A stretch of 64,000 nt of DNA from Pseudolactococcus chungangensis CAU 28 = DSM 22330 (GCF_002441885.1 NZ_JXJT01000001.1:80467-144466), one strand, 5' to 3'; shown: positions 27,269-37,285, counted from the first letter of the stretch. The notes: generated by a model not told the origin, from the letters alone. Made by a program: numbers and translations.

Positions 27269-28674
27269 CAGACAATACAACTGATAAAATATCTCCCAAA
27301 TTAATTGCGGCGATTTTAGCAACGGGTATTCTTAATTTTGCCGGGATTACAGTCGAAACGGCAATGAATATCACTTTTCCGATTTTAATTGAGCAATTTA
27401 ATATTGGGATTTCGACAGTTCAGTGGATGACGACGCTTTATTTACTGGTTGTTGCAGTGACTGTTCCAATCTCTTCATTTTTGAAACGTCGTTTTACACT
27501 TAAAAAATTATTTATTGTAGCTAATCTCTGTTTTATTGCGGGAGTTGTGCTGGATGCTATAGCACCAAGCTTCTCGATTTTATTATTGGGGCGTTTTGCT
27601 CAAGGCGTTGGGACGGGGATTGCCTTGCCTTTGATGTTTAACATCATCTTGGAACAAGTACCGCGTCAAAAATTAGGAACAATGATTGGTCTTGGAACCC
27701 TAATTACAGCAGTTGCACCAACGGTTGGGCCAACCTTTGGTGGGGTTATGGCAAGTTCACTGGGGTGGCGTTATATTTTCATCTGCCTACTACCAATCTT
27801 GATTTTCTCTTTTATCTTAGGAATTATGACCATTGAACAAAAAACTGAGCCTCAGAAAATTAAATTGGACGTGATAAGTTTTATGGCAATCGTTGCGACA
27901 TTGGTTGGTTTTATTTATAGTCTCAGTAACTTGAGTGCTATGTCATTTATAAGTTTACACGTTTTAGGTGCTTTTGTGATGGGGATAGTTGGACTTGGGA
28001 TCTTTATCTATCGTTCTAATCATCAAGAGAGTCCTTTGATCAACTTAGTTGTGTTCAAAAATGTCTCTTTTGATGGGCATGCTGTGAGTTCTTTTATTTT
28101 ATTAGCCTCTTTACTAGGACTTAATCTTGTGTTGCCTAACTATATCCAGTTGGTGAACGGTGACTCAGCAGTTGCTGCAGGATTAGCAGTTTTGCCAGGT
28201 ACGATTCTGAATGCTGTCTGCGTTTCTTTTAGTGGCCGTATTTATGATACCATTGGTGCAGCTAAACCGATTCTATTTGGTACTTTGCTCTCAATTATTT
28301 CTTTAGTTCTTTTTTGTCTCATGAGTAGCAATTTGACCAACTTAACGATTTCAATTCTCTTTGCTATCTACTGTATTGGCTTTGGGCTGACCTCAGGTAA
28401 TGTCTTGACAAATGGCCTAGCTCAGTTGCCTAAAGACTTACAGACAGATGGCAATGCTGCGATTATGACGTTGCAACAATTCGCGGGTGCTTTTGGGACA
28501 TCCATTACTGCCATTATCATCGCTTTCAGCCAAAAATCAGCTATTTCTAAAGTTATTGGAACCCAACACGGCTCACGAAATGCTTTAATTCTTTTCTTGA
28601 TTATGGCTGCTCTTGAGTTTATGATTTTGTACTTTGTGATTAAAGTTTATCGTCAAGAAAAGATAAAAGCCTAA
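27265..28674 (+). CDS. DHA2-family (14-TM) multidrug MFS exporter
   Basis: The 469-residue protein has about 14 hydrophobic segments and the EmrB/QacA-type signatures WMTTLYLLVVAVTVPIS, LLLGRFAQGVGTGIALPLM and TVGPTFGGVMASSLGWRYIF. Proteins of this family export drugs, dyes or other toxic compounds with proton antiport. The substrate is unknown. It has its own terminator. The distance from AAGGAGG to the ATG is unusually long. Confidence 0.9.
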   Translation: MTDNTTDKISPKLIAAILATGILNFAGITVETAMNITFPILIEQFNIGISTVQWMTTLYLLVVAVTVPISSFLKRRFTLKKLFIVANLCFIAGVVLDAIAPSFSILLLGRFAQGVGTGIALPLMFNIILEQVPRQKLGTMIGLGTLITAVAPTVGPTFGGVMASSLGWRYIFICLLPILIFSFILGIMTIEQKTEPQKIKLDVISFMAIVATLVGFIYSLSNLSAMSFISLHVLGAFVMGIVGLGIFIYRSNHQESPLINLVVFKNVSFDGHAVSSFILLASLLGLNLVLPNYIQLVNGDSAVAAGLAVLPGTILNAVCVSFSGRIYDTIGAAKPILFGTLLSIISLVLFCLMSSNLTNLTISILFAIYCIGFGLTSGNVLTNGLAQLPKDLQTDGNAAIMTLQQFAGAFGTSITAIIIAFSQKSAISKVIGTQHGSRNALILFLIMAALEFMILYFVIKVYRQEKIKA

Positions 28675-28690
28675 TGTTCAAATAATGATT

Positions 28691-28720
28691 AAAGAACGGC
28701 TCTAAAGAGGGTTCTTTTTT
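28691..28720 (+). terminator. Terminator of the DHA2 exporter gene
   Basis: AAAGAAC pairs with GTTCTTT around CTCT/AGAG, with T6 at the end. Confidence 0.8.
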
Positions 28721-29077
28721 AGTATCCTCTAGTAATTAAAACGCTATCTTAGCATCAGGAAATTCAATACTTTTTTGTTAAAATAAAAGCAAAGTCATCA
28801 GTAAATCATGAGTATATGTGGAGAAGAAGGTATAACAAGTCAAGCAGAAAAAATTAGAGAATCATTCAAGATATAAAATTGGATTATGTATCCAGTGCTA
28901 AAAATATTTTACTGAGCAATCTCTTATATTATGGTCACAGTGATATTTTTGAATCTCGCATTCAATTTGTCAATTTCGTGTGGTTGTTAAAATTAAGGAC
29001 AATCGACAGTAAGTTAATTTGTGTAAATTATAAAGCGGACATCGGAGAGATGCCTGTTTTTATGTTAAAATAGAACC
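28721..29077. other. Intergenic stretch before polA with weak coding-like pieces
   Basis: About 350 bases hold no convincing gene. A 64-codon TTG-started frame (28879-29073) and a short ATG frame at 28809 are readable, but neither has a ribosome site or a recognisable sequence. Both may be decayed coding DNA. A -10-like TTAAAAT lies just before polA. Confidence 0.4.
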
Positions 29078-31693
29078 ATGACAACTACAGAAAAAAAACT
29101 ACTTTTAATAGACGGCTCATCCATTGCTTTTCGGGCCTTTTTTGCGCTTTACACGCAGATTGACCGCTTTGTTGCGCCGTCTGGTTTGCATACGAATGCG
29201 ATTTTTGCCTTTCATACTATGTTACGTAATGTTTTGGATTCAGTCCAACCCACACACGTACTCGTCGCTTTTGATGCAGGCAAAACCACCTTTCGGACGG
29301 AAATGTACGCTGACTATAAAGGTGGGCGTGCGAAGACGCCCAATGAGTTCAGAGAGCAGCTACCATTCATTAAAGAAATGTTGGAGGCGCAAGGTATCAA
29401 GCATTATGAGCTAGCAAACTATGAGGCAGATGATATCATCGGTACCTTGGCGACGCAAGCGGAAAATGGTGACTTTGATGCGATAACGGTTGTTTCAGGC
29501 GATCGAGACTTGACCCAGCTGACCACAGACAAAACGACGGTGGAAATCACGATTAAGGGTGTGGCAGAACTTGAAACCTACACACCGGCTTATCTGAAAG
29601 AAAAATTAGGCTTAACGACTGCGCAATTTATTGACTTGAAAGCCCTTATGGGTGATAAGTCAGATAATATCCCTGGCGTGACGAAAATCGGTGAAAAAAC
29701 TGGCATTAAATTACTGTTAGAATACGGCTCGCTCGAAGGTATTTATGATCATGTCGACGGCATGAAAACTTCTAAAATGAAAGAAAATCTGATCAATGAT
29801 CGTGAACAAGCTTTCTTATCAAAGGAACTCGCGACGATTGATTTGGATTCGCCGATTGAGATTCAACTTGACGACGCGATTTTTCAAGGCGCTGACTATG
29901 ACAGACTCAAAAAATTCTATCAAGAGATGGGCTTTCAGAAGTTTCTGGAAGACCTTGAAGGTGTGACAGAAAAGGTAATTGAAGAACTAGACTTTACAGT
30001 CGTTGGAGCTGCAGTGACGCCTGAGATGTTTCATGAGGAACAATTCTTCTATCTGGAAATTCTAGGCGAAGATTATCAGCGCGAACCGATTATCGGCTTT
30101 GCTTGGGGTGATGACAAGACGATTTATGTCTCAAAAAATGTCGATCTGCTCAAAGACTTCCATTTTCCTAAGAACACCTTTGATTTCAAGAAAAATAAGG
30201 TCTTACTAGGTCGCCATGGCATTGACTATCCACTCGTTACATTTGATACTATGCTTGCTAAATACCTCTATTCGACGATTGAAAATAATAAAATTTCAAC
30301 AATCGCAGATTTATTTGGTCTGAATTTGCCAGACGATGATGTGGTCTATGGTAAAGGCGCCAAGCGTGCGGTGCCTTTTGACGATGTCCTTTATGATCAT
30401 CTTGCTCGAAAAGTAGATGTCCTCGTCAAAACGAAAGCAGTCTTGCTTGATAAGCTACGGGAAAACGATCAGGAAAAACTCCTATCAGATATGGAGTTAC
30501 CACTTGCTAATGTCCTCGCTAAAATGGAAATGGCAGGTATTAAAGTGTCAGGCGGCGTCCTAAGTGAGATCGGTCTGGAAAATGAAAGAGTCATCGCAGA
30601 TTTGACAGCAGAAATTTATGAGCTTGCTGGTGAGACCTTTAATATCAATTCACCGAAACAACTAGGTGTCATTTTATTTGAAAAAATGCAACTACCTGTC
30701 ATCAAGAAAACCAAAACAGGATATTCAACGGCTGTTGATGTTTTGGAACAGTTAGCACCACAAGCGCCAATCGTTGATAAAATCTTGAAATACCGTCAAA
30801 TTTCTAAAATCCAGTCAACCTATGTCACGGGGTTACTCGGTGAGATTATGGCTGATGGCAAGATTCATACGCGTTATATTCAAGATTTAACACAGACGGG
30901 TCGTCTGTCAAGCGTACAACCCAACCTCCAAAATATTCCAGTTCGTTTGGCTGAAGGCCGTAAGATTCGCAAGGCTTTTTTACCTGATAAAGCAGACTCT
31001 GTCCTACTATCGAGTGACTACTCACAGATTGAATTACGGGTGCTTGCCCACATTTCAGGTGATGAACATTTGATTACGGCCTTTAACGATGGTGCAGACA
31101 TCCATACGGCAACGGCTATGCGCGTGTTCGGTATTGAAAAACCAGAAGATGTCACGCCAAACGACCGTCGTAATGCCAAAGCCGTTAACTTTGGTGTTGT
31201 CTATGGCATTTCTGATTTCGGTTTGTCTAATAATCTGGGGATTACTAGAAAAGCTGCCAAAACATACATTGACACGTATTTTGAACGGTATCCTGATATT
31301 AAAAAATATATGGAAGATATCGTTAGAAGTGCTAAGGATAAAGGATATGTCGAAACCCTTTATCATAGAAGACGTAATCTACCAGAAATTAATGCTAGGA
31401 ATTTTTCAGTGCGTTCATTTGCAGAGCGGACTGCCATTAATAGCCCTATCCAAGGTTCAGCGGCAGACATCTTGAAAGTTGCCATGATTAACCTCGATCG
31501 TGCGTTAACAGATGGTGGCTACCAAGCTAAAATGTTACTACAAGTTCACGATGAAATCGTCTTGGATGTGCCACGTGATGAGTTAGACACCATTAAAAAA
31601 TTAGTCAAAACGACCATGGAAGATGCGATTGCACTTAAAGTACCGCTATTAGTTGATGAAAATAGTGGTAAGACATGGTATGAAGCGAAATAA
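29078..31693 (+). CDS. polA: DNA polymerase I
   Basis: The 871-residue repair and Okazaki-processing polymerase has three domains. The 5'-3' exonuclease (about 1-290) carries the metal-binding LIDGSSIAFRAFFAL, YEADDIIGTLA and GDKSDNIPGV. The middle domain (about 310-465) lacks the DxE of a proofreading exonuclease (FFYLEILGEDY), so it looks inactive, as in Bacillus and Taq enzymes. The polymerase (about 500-871) has motif A SSDYSQIELRVLAHISG, motif B RRNAKAVNFGVVYGIS and motif C QVHDEIVLDVP. It is complete and typical for lactococci. Confidence 0.97.
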   Translation: MTTTEKKLLLIDGSSIAFRAFFALYTQIDRFVAPSGLHTNAIFAFHTMLRNVLDSVQPTHVLVAFDAGKTTFRTEMYADYKGGRAKTPNEFREQLPFIKEMLEAQGIKHYELANYEADDIIGTLATQAENGDFDAITVVSGDRDLTQLTTDKTTVEITIKGVAELETYTPAYLKEKLGLTTAQFIDLKALMGDKSDNIPGVTKIGEKTGIKLLLEYGSLEGIYDHVDGMKTSKMKENLINDREQAFLSKELATIDLDSPIEIQLDDAIFQGADYDRLKKFYQEMGFQKFLEDLEGVTEKVIEELDFTVVGAAVTPEMFHEEQFFYLEILGEDYQREPIIGFAWGDDKTIYVSKNVDLLKDFHFPKNTFDFKKNKVLLGRHGIDYPLVTFDTMLAKYLYSTIENNKISTIADLFGLNLPDDDVVYGKGAKRAVPFDDVLYDHLARKVDVLVKTKAVLLDKLRENDQEKLLSDMELPLANVLAKMEMAGIKVSGGVLSEIGLENERVIADLTAEIYELAGETFNINSPKQLGVILFEKMQLPVIKKTKTGYSTAVDVLEQLAPQAPIVDKILKYRQISKIQSTYVTGLLGEIMADGKIHTRYIQDLTQTGRLSSVQPNLQNIPVRLAEGRKIRKAFLPDKADSVLLSSDYSQIELRVLAHISGDEHLITAFNDGADIHTATAMRVFGIEKPEDVTPNDRRNAKAVNFGVVYGISDFGLSNNLGITRKAAKTYIDTYFERYPDIKKYMEDIVRSAKDKGYVETLYHRRRNLPEINARNFSVRSFAERTAINSPIQGSAADILKVAMINLDRALTDGGYQAKMLLQVHDEIVLDVPRDELDTIKKLVKTTMEDAIALKVPLLVDENSGKTWYEAK

Positions 31694-31730
31694 ACCAGTT
31701 GGTTATCATCCGATAAGATTTAACGGAAAA

Positions 31731-31758
31731 GCAGGCTTTCATAAGGCTTGTTTTTTTC
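31731..31758 (+). terminator. Terminator of polA
   Basis: CAGGCTT pairs with AAGGCTTG (two G-T pairs) and a T7 run follows. Confidence 0.7.
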
Positions 31759-32507
31759 GATAGAAAAGCTTTACAATATGGTATTTAACAAGATGGTTTA
31801 GACAAACTGCTGGTTGGACGAACATCAGTTATCATTCTTTATTTATAGTTTATACAAGATACTGCTTTCTGATGCGTGTGTTCTTTAAGTTTTATGGATT
31901 TTAGCAAGTATTAAAGGCGCTTGAACGCATTGTCAATTGTTGGATACAACAGTTATGGGGACGACACATGCGGACGCTTTTTTCGGGTCTGTTGCCTGTA
32001 CACGTTTTCTAATGATGATGTTAAAAATTGGATTGAAACTGGTGGTGGTCATCATACGGTCGTCTTGTTACATTTAACTAGTGATTAAGTTATTACTTGG
32101 TCCAAAATGGTTGGTTTAGAGTTTGTCTTGATTTACTAAGCTTTTAATTTACAGACCTGTGTTTGCGCAATAAACTAAGGGATATGACAACGACTTGTGA
32201 TAGGCCCGCCCCTTTGAAACCAGGTGGAAATATAGACGAAATTTGAAAAGAGAGAGAAGGAAAATAAGCGTCAAGGTATTGATGAAAAATAAGCAGCCGT
32301 TTATTTTAATGATACAGCAATTACTTTACTTTAAATATCTTATTTTTTGGAGGAAAAAGTGTATAATATAAATAGATTACACTAGGGTTTGAAAGGTATG
32401 AACTTCTCATTCTGCTAACATTTATGTGTATCTGTAACCAATATGGGTCCTGACCCATGATTTAAAATTAAGTCACACGACTGTCAGATTAGGAATGGAG
32501 AATGAAA
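31759..32507. other. Decayed intergenic region
   Basis: About 750 bases between polA and the zinc-ribbon gene contain no intact gene. Stops are frequent in all frames. It holds the araA remnant and a possible -10 box TATAAT at 32362-32367 for the downstream gene. Parts near 31900-32010 also read as broken protein, but I cannot assign them. Confidence 0.6.
31999..32139 (+). pseudogene. araA: L-arabinose isomerase remnant (C-terminal end)
   Basis: One frame reads LYTFSNDDVKNWIETGGGHH, then TVVLLHLTSD, a TAA stop, then VITWSKMVGLEFVLIY and a stop. This matches the end of AraA, where WxxxGGAHHT is followed by a helix (LT..Q..DW) and the strand MGIE.V.ID. The TAA at 32086-32088 stands where the family usually has Gln, as a CAA-to-TAA change would give. 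No upstream araA domain is visible, so only the last ~45 codons remain. Confidence 0.6.
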
Positions 32508-33236
32508 ATGAAATATTGCCAACACTGTGGAAATGAAATGAAGTTAGAGGACAGATATTGTCAAAATTGTGGTGCGGACTCGCAAGTGCCAGTGACACAA
32601 GCTGCTGATCTAACAGCAGAGACATCTGACGCAAAAGAGTCGATGTCTGGTACAGAAAGCACACAAGAGTCAGAAGACAAGACATCAGAAACTGCCTCAA
32701 CTTCTCAAGATTCAGAAGAAGAGATACAAGCTATATCACCAGTTATACAAGAATCAGAAACAGCTTCACAAGATACATCATCAACCTCTCAAGAGACTGT
32801 TGCGCCAAATCAAGAAGAACCTATCGGCACTACCCAAACAGCATCAGCTTTTGCACAAGTAGCAGCTGCCACACCGTTGAATACTAATGGAATCGAAACT
32901 AAATTTAACTGGGGTGCTTTTGTGAGTCCTTTCAGTTTTGGGATTGCGCATAAGACTTATCTCGGTTTACTGAGCTTGCTAGCAATCATTCCGATTATAG
33001 GTTGGATTTTTGGGATTGTTTGGGCTTTTGTTTTCGGCTTTAATGGCGAAAAATGGGCATTAGAAAATGCTGCTAACCAGTATCGTGATAATGAAGAATT
33101 TCGTAAGGTTATGTCACCTTGGCATCGTTATGGTCTCGTAGCCTTTATCATCGCTGCAGTAGTCATTGTTCTTTACCTCATCATAATTATCGTGATGTTT
33201 TCATCTCTTTTACGCTTTAATGATTATAACTATTAA
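32508..33236 (+). CDS. Zinc-ribbon membrane protein with Ser/Thr/Glu-rich linker
   Basis: The 242-residue protein begins with a zinc ribbon (CQHC at 4-7, CQNC at 18-21). A linker of about 80 residues rich in Ser, Thr, Glu and Gln follows, then a C-terminal part with three hydrophobic segments (TYLGLLSLLAIIPIIGWIFG, IVWAFVFGF, LVAFIIAAVVIVLYLIIIIV). The motif GFNGEKWALENA resembles DUF2628-type streptococcal proteins of unknown role. ATG 32508 is preferred because GGAG lies seven bases upstream; ATG 32502 is possible. Confidence 0.8.
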   Translation: MKYCQHCGNEMKLEDRYCQNCGADSQVPVTQAADLTAETSDAKESMSGTESTQESEDKTSETASTSQDSEEEIQAISPVIQESETASQDTSSTSQETVAPNQEEPIGTTQTASAFAQVAAATPLNTNGIETKFNWGAFVSPFSFGIAHKTYLGLLSLLAIIPIIGWIFGIVWAFVFGFNGEKWALENAANQYRDNEEFRKVMSPWHRYGLVAFIIAAVVIVLYLIIIIVMFSSLLRFNDYNY

Positions 33237-33261
33237 TAGAACTCAAAAGGAGTAGTGAACC

Positions 33262-34452
33262 GTGAACAATTTCAGAATGTATGTACCAACGGATATCCGT
33301 TTTGGTAAAGATCGCTTAAATGAATTGCCAGAAGTCTTAGAACCTTATGGTAAGCGTGTATTGCTAGCTTACGGTGGTGGGTCGATTAAGCGCTTTGGTT
33401 TGTATGATAAAGTTGTCGACTTACTTGAAAGTAATGGCTTTCATATTATTGAGTTGGCAGGCATCGAGCCCAATCCTAAAATTGACTCAGTTCGAGCAGG
33501 TGTTAAACTCATCCGTGAACATGCCCTAGACGTTATCTTAGCAGTCGGTGGCGGTTCTGTTGTTGATGCAGCTAAAGTTATTGCAGGCGGTGTCTACTAC
33601 GATGGAGATGCTTGGGATCTTGTCGAAGATAGCAGTAAAATGAGCAAGGCGGTACCAATCGTTGACATCCTGACACTTGCTGCAACAGGCACAGAAATGA
33701 ACCGCAATGCCGTCATTTCAAATCCTGAACGCAATGAAAAACTCGGTACTAGTGGTTGGGAATTGTTGCCTAAAGTCTCATTCTTAGATCCAACCAATAC
33801 TTTCACTGTTCCTGCCACTCAAACTGCCGCAGGCGCAGCAGATATTTTAAGCCATTTATTTGAGCAATATTTTAACCACACAGTTGGTGTAGATGTTCAA
33901 GACAATATTGCTGAGGGTCTAATGAAGGCAGTCATTCAGCACGCACCAACCGCCATTCAGACGCCGGATGATTATGTTGCAAGAGCTAATATTCTCTGGG
34001 CATCAACTCTTGCATTAAATGGCATTCCAGGCAACGGCCGTGTAGGTGGTTGGACTTGTCACCCAATCGAGCATGAATTATCAGCCTACTATGATATTAC
34101 TCACGGCATTGGACTTGCTATCCTAACCCCACGCTGGATGGTATACTGCCTCAACCATGATGCCACGACGATTCCTAAATTCGCCCAATACGCACGCAAC
34201 GTTTGGCACCTTGAAGGCGACGACGAGATCATCGCCCATCAAGCCGTCAAGGCAACCCATGATTTCCTCAAATCTCTGGGCATTCCTATGACCCTACCAG
34301 AAGTTGGCATCACAACTGATGAGTTGGTTACCGAGATGAGCGCGCAAGCCGTGCAACATGGTCATTTAACGCAAAGCGCTTATGTCGCTCTTGAAAATGA
34401 CGATGTGGCTGAGATTATCCGTGCTTCATTTGACGAGATGACAGACTTCTAA
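33262..34452 (+). CDS. Iron-containing alcohol dehydrogenase (BDH/YqhD-like)
   Basis: The 396-residue group III alcohol dehydrogenase reduces aldehydes with NAD(P)H. An N-terminal Rossmann-like part contains AYGGGSIKRFG and the dinucleotide loop VGGGSVVDAAK. The metal ligands sit in AADILSHLFEQYF (Asp, His), HPIEHELSAYYDITHGIGLA (two His). The length and layout match butanol dehydrogenases and YqhD. GTG 33262 is the start; AAAGGAG is about ten bases upstream. It ends at a strong terminator. Confidence 0.92.
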   Translation: MNNFRMYVPTDIRFGKDRLNELPEVLEPYGKRVLLAYGGGSIKRFGLYDKVVDLLESNGFHIIELAGIEPNPKIDSVRAGVKLIREHALDVILAVGGGSVVDAAKVIAGGVYYDGDAWDLVEDSSKMSKAVPIVDILTLAATGTEMNRNAVISNPERNEKLGTSGWELLPKVSFLDPTNTFTVPATQTAAGAADILSHLFEQYFNHTVGVDVQDNIAEGLMKAVIQHAPTAIQTPDDYVARANILWASTLALNGIPGNGRVGGWTCHPIEHELSAYYDITHGIGLAILTPRWMVYCLNHDATTIPKFAQYARNVWHLEGDDEIIAHQAVKATHDFLKSLGIPMTLPEVGITTDELVTEMSAQAVQHGHLTQSAYVALENDDVAEIIRASFDEMTDF

Positions 34453-34465
34453 ACTCAGAAGAAAT

Positions 34466-34507
34466 ATTTGAAAAGCCTGAGAAATTAGGCGTTTTCAAAT
34501 GTTTTTT
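34466..34507 (+). terminator. Terminator of the alcohol dehydrogenase gene
   Basis: ATTTGAAAAGCCT (34466-) pairs with AGGCGTTTTCAAAT (one mismatch) and is followed by GTTTTTTG. Confidence 0.88.
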
Positions 34508-34590
34508 GATTTGTTGCCTAATGTTTGACAAATTGAGATATCAGCAGTATAATTGTTATCACGCTAATAGTTATGCAACTAACAATATAT

Positions 34591-34953
34591 ACTCGTTTAG
34601 CTCAAAAAGTAACACCTTTTTGAGGGAAACTACGTTGTCTCTATTGGTTACTTGAAAGCAAAACTCTTTTTGCGCCGAGTAATCGCAGGCGCAGTGCTTT
34701 CAACTATTTTCAATCACTTCGTCGTTTGGCTATTATCTTAGCGATTTAGCGCTTAGATAAATAGCTATGTACCACGTGCCTAAGTGATTTATCACTTAGC
34801 CGTGGGACAATAAGTCTTACCGTATGCCTGTAAGCCTTCGACTTATCGCCTATGGCATTGAAGTTGACGTTTTAGCGGTTTTACCGCTTAGCCGTTGACT
34901 AATTGACTGAAAATAGTTAGAAAGTTGCGTATCACTTTTTTAGTTAAACGAGT
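34591..34953. mobile_element. Hairpin-array repeat element, copy 2
   Basis: The element starts ACTCGTTTAGCTCAAAAAGT (34591-) and ends with the inverse of ACTCGTTTAACTAAAAAAGT, so about 20-bp terminal inverted repeats are seen. The inside is a chain of hairpins, for example TTAGCGGT/ACCGCTTAG and CTAAGTGAT/ATCACTTAG. It shares CATTGAAGTTG(A)CGTTTTAGCG (34855-34877) and ACCGCTTAGCC(G)TTGAC (34883-) with the copy at 22.8 kb. There is no coding capacity. Confidence 0.75.
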
Positions 34954-34968
34954 GTAGAAAGAGGACAA

Positions 34969-35424
34969 ATGAAGGAAGAAAATATAGGTGCAGAATTACG
35001 TGCGCTCAATATTTCACTGTTACGCTACCTAGCAAAACATAAAGTGAGAACGAACAAGGAGAAGTCTGACTATCCAGATGAAACACGAGGTTTACAAATC
35101 TGGGTTATTGATTATCTGATTAAACACCAAGATGAAGATATTTTTCAGAGAGATCTGGAAAAAGAATTTGTCATGCGAAGATCGACGGCAACTAACTTTG
35201 TAAAAAAAATGGAGCAAGCAGGACTAATCAGACGCAAACCTGTTGCCTATGATGCCAGGCTAAAGAAAATCATCCTAACTGACAAAGCTTTCGAATTACA
35301 GGCTGGGATGATGGCGAAAAAAAAGGAATTCGAAACACTTTTGCGTGGTGATTTATCTGAGCAAGAAATCAAACAATTCATCGCAACGATTCAAAAAATC
35401 AAACACAACTTGCATGAGCAATAA
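34969..35424 (+). CDS. MarR-family transcriptional regulator
   Basis: The 151-residue protein has a winged-helix DNA-binding domain of MarR type (about 40-115): DIFQRDLEKEFVMRRSTATNFVKKMEQAGLI then the wing RRKPVAYDARLKKIILT, given here from two separate stretches. It lies directly before two ABC exporter genes, in the same direction, and probably represses them until a ligand is bound. AGAGGAC precedes ATG 34969. The start is 15 bases from a repeat element, which therefore may carry the promoter. Confidence 0.9.
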   Translation: MKEENIGAELRALNISLLRYLAKHKVRTNKEKSDYPDETRGLQIWVIDYLIKHQDEDIFQRDLEKEFVMRRSTATNFVKKMEQAGLIRRKPVAYDARLKKIILTDKAFELQAGMMAKKKEFETLLRGDLSEQEIKQFIATIQKIKHNLHEQ

Positions 35425-35512
35425 GTTTTTAATCTGAGACCAACTATGTCTTTAGACCATCAGATATGGTTACAATCAAAATCGTCATCTCAATAAAATA
35501 AAGGAAGTAAGT

Positions 35513-37285
35513 ATGCTTAATATCTTAAAAAAAATCACTGGAAAAGAGCTTAGATATGCAGGTATCAGCTTGATTTTCATTGTTATTCAGGTTTATTTAG
35601 ACCTTAAATTACCGGATTACATGAGTAAAGTAACTAAGTTAATCCAAGAAAAAGGCACAACCGTGTCACAAATCTTTGATGAAGGTCGCTGGATGATACT
35701 TTGTGCCTTCGGCTCACTCGTCGCCGCAGTCATCGTTGGATTCTTTGCTGCCAAAGTCGCTGCCGGTTTATCAAGAACGCTACGTCATGATGTTTACCAT
35801 CAAGTCTCAGAGTATTCAATGGCTGAAATCAACCAATTTTCAACTGCCAGCTTGATTACCCGCTCAACCAACGATATCACGCAAGTTCAAATGATTGTGG
35901 CGATGGGGCTGCAACTCAGTATTAAAGCACCAATCACAGCTGTTTGGGCTATCATGAAAATCGCCAATAAATCATGGGAATGGACGACAGCCTTAGGCGT
36001 TGCGGTGCTGTTTCTTTTAGTCATGATTAGTATCATTGTGACACTTGCCATGCCGCGCTTTAAAATTATTCAAAAATTAACGGATAAACTGAACTCAGTG
36101 ACCCGTGAAAACTTAACAGGTATTCGTGTCGTCCGTGCTTATAATGCGCAAAAATATCAATCAGATAAATTCGAAAAAGCCAACAATGATATCACATCGA
36201 CTAACCTTTTTATTCAACGCTCAATGGCTTTCATGATGCCGATGATGTCACTTGTTTCATCTGGTTTGTCAGTTGCCGTTTATTTGATTGGTGCGACCAT
36301 TATTAAAGCCGCAAGCATTGGAACTCCAGCTAATTCACCACGTATCAATCTCTTTTCAGACATGGTTGTGTTTACTTCTTATGGGATGCAAGTCGTGATG
36401 GCATTTATGATGTTGACGATGATTTTCATTATGTTTCCACGTGCCAATGTTTCTGCTGGACGTATTAATGAAGTGATTGAAACAGCATCAACCATTAAAA
36501 ATGGGACAAAAGATGGTTCAGCAGCTAAAGAAGTTGGAACGGTCGAATTTAAGAACGTTTATTTCCAATACGCTGATGCTTCTGAACACGTCATTGAGGG
36601 AGTGTCATTTAAGGCGAATAAAGGTGAAACAGTTGCTTTCATAGGCTCGACCGGTTCTGGTAAATCAACACTGATTAACTTGATTCCGCGTTATTATGAT
36701 GTGACTGCTGGTCAAGTCCTAGTTGATGGTGTCAACGTTAAAGCATACAGAGAAGAGGCATTGCATGATAAGATGGGCTTCATTCCACAAAAACCAGTCA
36801 TGTTTAACGGTACCATTCGGTCAAACTTGGCATTTGGTACCAATGCACATGGTGAATTGACAGATGAAGACTTGATGAAAGCTGCACGTATTGCACAAGC
36901 AGAAGAATTCATTAAGAAAAATCCTGATGGTCTTAACGCCGAAGTTTCTCAGGGTGGTCTTAACCTATCAGGTGGTCAAAAACAACGGCTCGCCATTGCT
37001 CGTGCCATTGCCCGCAAGCCTGAAATTTTAGTCTTTGATGATAGTTTTTCAGCCTTGGACTATAGAACTGACCGCATTTTAAGGGATACTTTGAAACGTG
37101 AAACAGCTGACACGACGAAACTCATCGTTGCGCAACGGATTGGCACGATCATCGATGCTGACCAAATTATTGTTCTGGATAAAGGTAAAGTCGTGGGTCA
37201 CGGAACGCATGACGAGTTGATGGCAAGTAATGAAGTCTATCAAGAAATTGCCTATTCACAACTGTCTAAGGAGGAATTAGCCTAA
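35513..37285 (+). CDS. Heterodimeric ABC multidrug exporter, degenerate-site subunit
   Basis: The 590-residue half-transporter has a six-TM exporter domain (about 1-310) and an ATP-binding domain. Walker A is GSTGSGKSTLI and the signature is LSGGQKQRLAIARA. The catalytic Glu after Walker B is Asp (ILVFDDSFSALD), and the H-loop His is Gln (IVAQRIGTI). This pattern marks the non-catalytic partner of LmrCD-type heterodimers. It overlaps the partner gene by one base. Confidence 0.92.
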   Translation: MLNILKKITGKELRYAGISLIFIVIQVYLDLKLPDYMSKVTKLIQEKGTTVSQIFDEGRWMILCAFGSLVAAVIVGFFAAKVAAGLSRTLRHDVYHQVSEYSMAEINQFSTASLITRSTNDITQVQMIVAMGLQLSIKAPITAVWAIMKIANKSWEWTTALGVAVLFLLVMISIIVTLAMPRFKIIQKLTDKLNSVTRENLTGIRVVRAYNAQKYQSDKFEKANNDITSTNLFIQRSMAFMMPMMSLVSSGLSVAVYLIGATIIKAASIGTPANSPRINLFSDMVVFTSYGMQVVMAFMMLTMIFIMFPRANVSAGRINEVIETASTIKNGTKDGSAAKEVGTVEFKNVYFQYADASEHVIEGVSFKANKGETVAFIGSTGSGKSTLINLIPRYYDVTAGQVLVDGVNVKAYREEALHDKMGFIPQKPVMFNGTIRSNLAFGTNAHGELTDEDLMKAARIAQAEEFIKKNPDGLNAEVSQGGLNLSGGQKQRLAIARAIARKPEILVFDDSFSALDYRTDRILRDTLKRETADTTKLIVAQRIGTIIDADQIIVLDKGKVVGHGTHDELMASNEVYQEIAYSQLSKEELA

